NCBI GenBank assembly: GCA_017460395.1
Contig: JAFUBA010000084.1
Span: 1-51,655, forward strand
DNA length: 51,655 nucleotides
Direction: 5' to 3'
DNA from: Clostridia bacterium
GTDB lineage: Bacteria > Bacillota > Clostridia > Christensenellales > Aristaeellaceae
Below the pieces are notes generated by a model. That model did no database searches. It worked only from the letters and a program-made list of their open reading frames with translations, and had not been told where the DNA came from. A program made the translations under genes and the position numbers. Every line of letters begins with the position of its first letter. Positions within the stretch are counted from its first letter, which is position 1. Shown here one piece after another: positions 51,472 through 51,655 of the stretch.

Positions 51472-51655
51472 TTATTCGGCTTCAGTCAGGAGACCGTTCA
51501 GGGCCTCCAGGACTGCGTTCGAGGTGATGGTGGCACCGCTCAGGGCGTCAACACCTTCGCCGTAGGTGAAGGGACCAGATTTGCCAATGAACTGGCTGGT
51601 GAATTCCTCTTCGGAGGCGCGCTTGCCAAAGCCATCGGTTTCACCGGCGGTTTCC
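51472..51655 (-). CDS. FMN-binding domain protein, C-terminal part (partial)
   Basis: The C-terminal ~60 residues of a gene cut by the window edge, ending in TAA at 51474-51472. The frame reads …ETDGFGKRASEEEFTSQFIG, then GVDALSGATITSNAVLEALN. The SGAT motif is the covalent FMN attachment signature of the FMN_bind family (RnfG, NqrC and extracellular flavoproteins). Family function is electron transfer at or outside the membrane. Full length, signal peptide and neighbours are not visible here. Confidence 0.85.
   Translation of the reverse strand, partial: ETAGETDGFGKRASEEEFTSQFIGKSGPFTYGEGVDALSGATITSNAVLEALNGLLTEAE

Overview
The window looks like a chromosomal segment from a moderately GC-rich Firmicute of the class Clostridia. 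The main evidence is the paired GlgC/GlgD glycogen genes, which are typical of Clostridia, the conserved rpmH-rnpA-yidD-yidC-jag cluster, a homodimeric-type glycyl-tRNA synthetase, and strong AGGAGG ribosome binding sites. I cannot name the genus.

Left part (1-12.3 kb): a DAHP synthase gene (aroF) ending in a good terminator; an ECF sigma factor with a membrane-anchored partner that is probably its anti-sigma factor (minus strand); then a glycogen cluster of a branching-enzyme-like gene, glgC, glgD and glgA. The branching-enzyme homologue has lost all three catalytic carboxylates, and GlgA carries a Lys/Ala/Glu/Pro repeat tail of about 150 residues. A beta-CASP metallo-beta-lactamase RNase-like gene with a repetitive C-terminal extension follows.

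Centre (12.3-39.4 kb): about 0.9 kb of gene-poor DNA, holding a broken HExxH-encoding fragment and a good promoter, precedes 17 same-strand genes that run without interruption to 39382. They form three sub-blocks. Block A is an active Ser/Thr kinase plus three von Willebrand A (vWA) proteins. Block B is a PP2C phosphatase with a coiled coil, a coiled-coil protein, a zinc-ribbon/FHA protein, a radical SAM activase-like protein, a ClpB-like AAA+ ATPase and a polytopic membrane pseudokinase. Block C is a small helical protein, a HerA-like ATPase, a helical-domain/HExxH metallopeptidase, a small helical protein, an FtsK/EssC-like ATPase with one live and one dead ATP site, an unknown protein, a Sel1-repeat membrane protein and a transglutaminase-like protein. 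Kinase, phosphatase, FHA and vWA parts resemble the TerY-P triad and type VI secretion control modules. The FtsK-like motor, small helical protein and helical-N-terminus peptidase resemble type VII secretion. No core gene of either secretion system is present. This is the best candidate for an undescribed system, plausibly a phospho-regulated, membrane-associated export or conflict apparatus (inference).

Right part (39.4-51.7 kb): the jag-yidC-yidD-rnpA-rpmH cluster on the minus strand with a clear sigma-A promoter, two secreted proteins (one a PpiC/PrsA-like foldase), a divergent Xaa-Pro aminopeptidase, a MATE transporter, a short alaS lacking the C-Ala domain, glyQS with its own promoter, and the 3' end of an FMN-binding protein gene cut by the window edge. 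No tRNA, rRNA, CRISPR array or insertion sequence was recognised.
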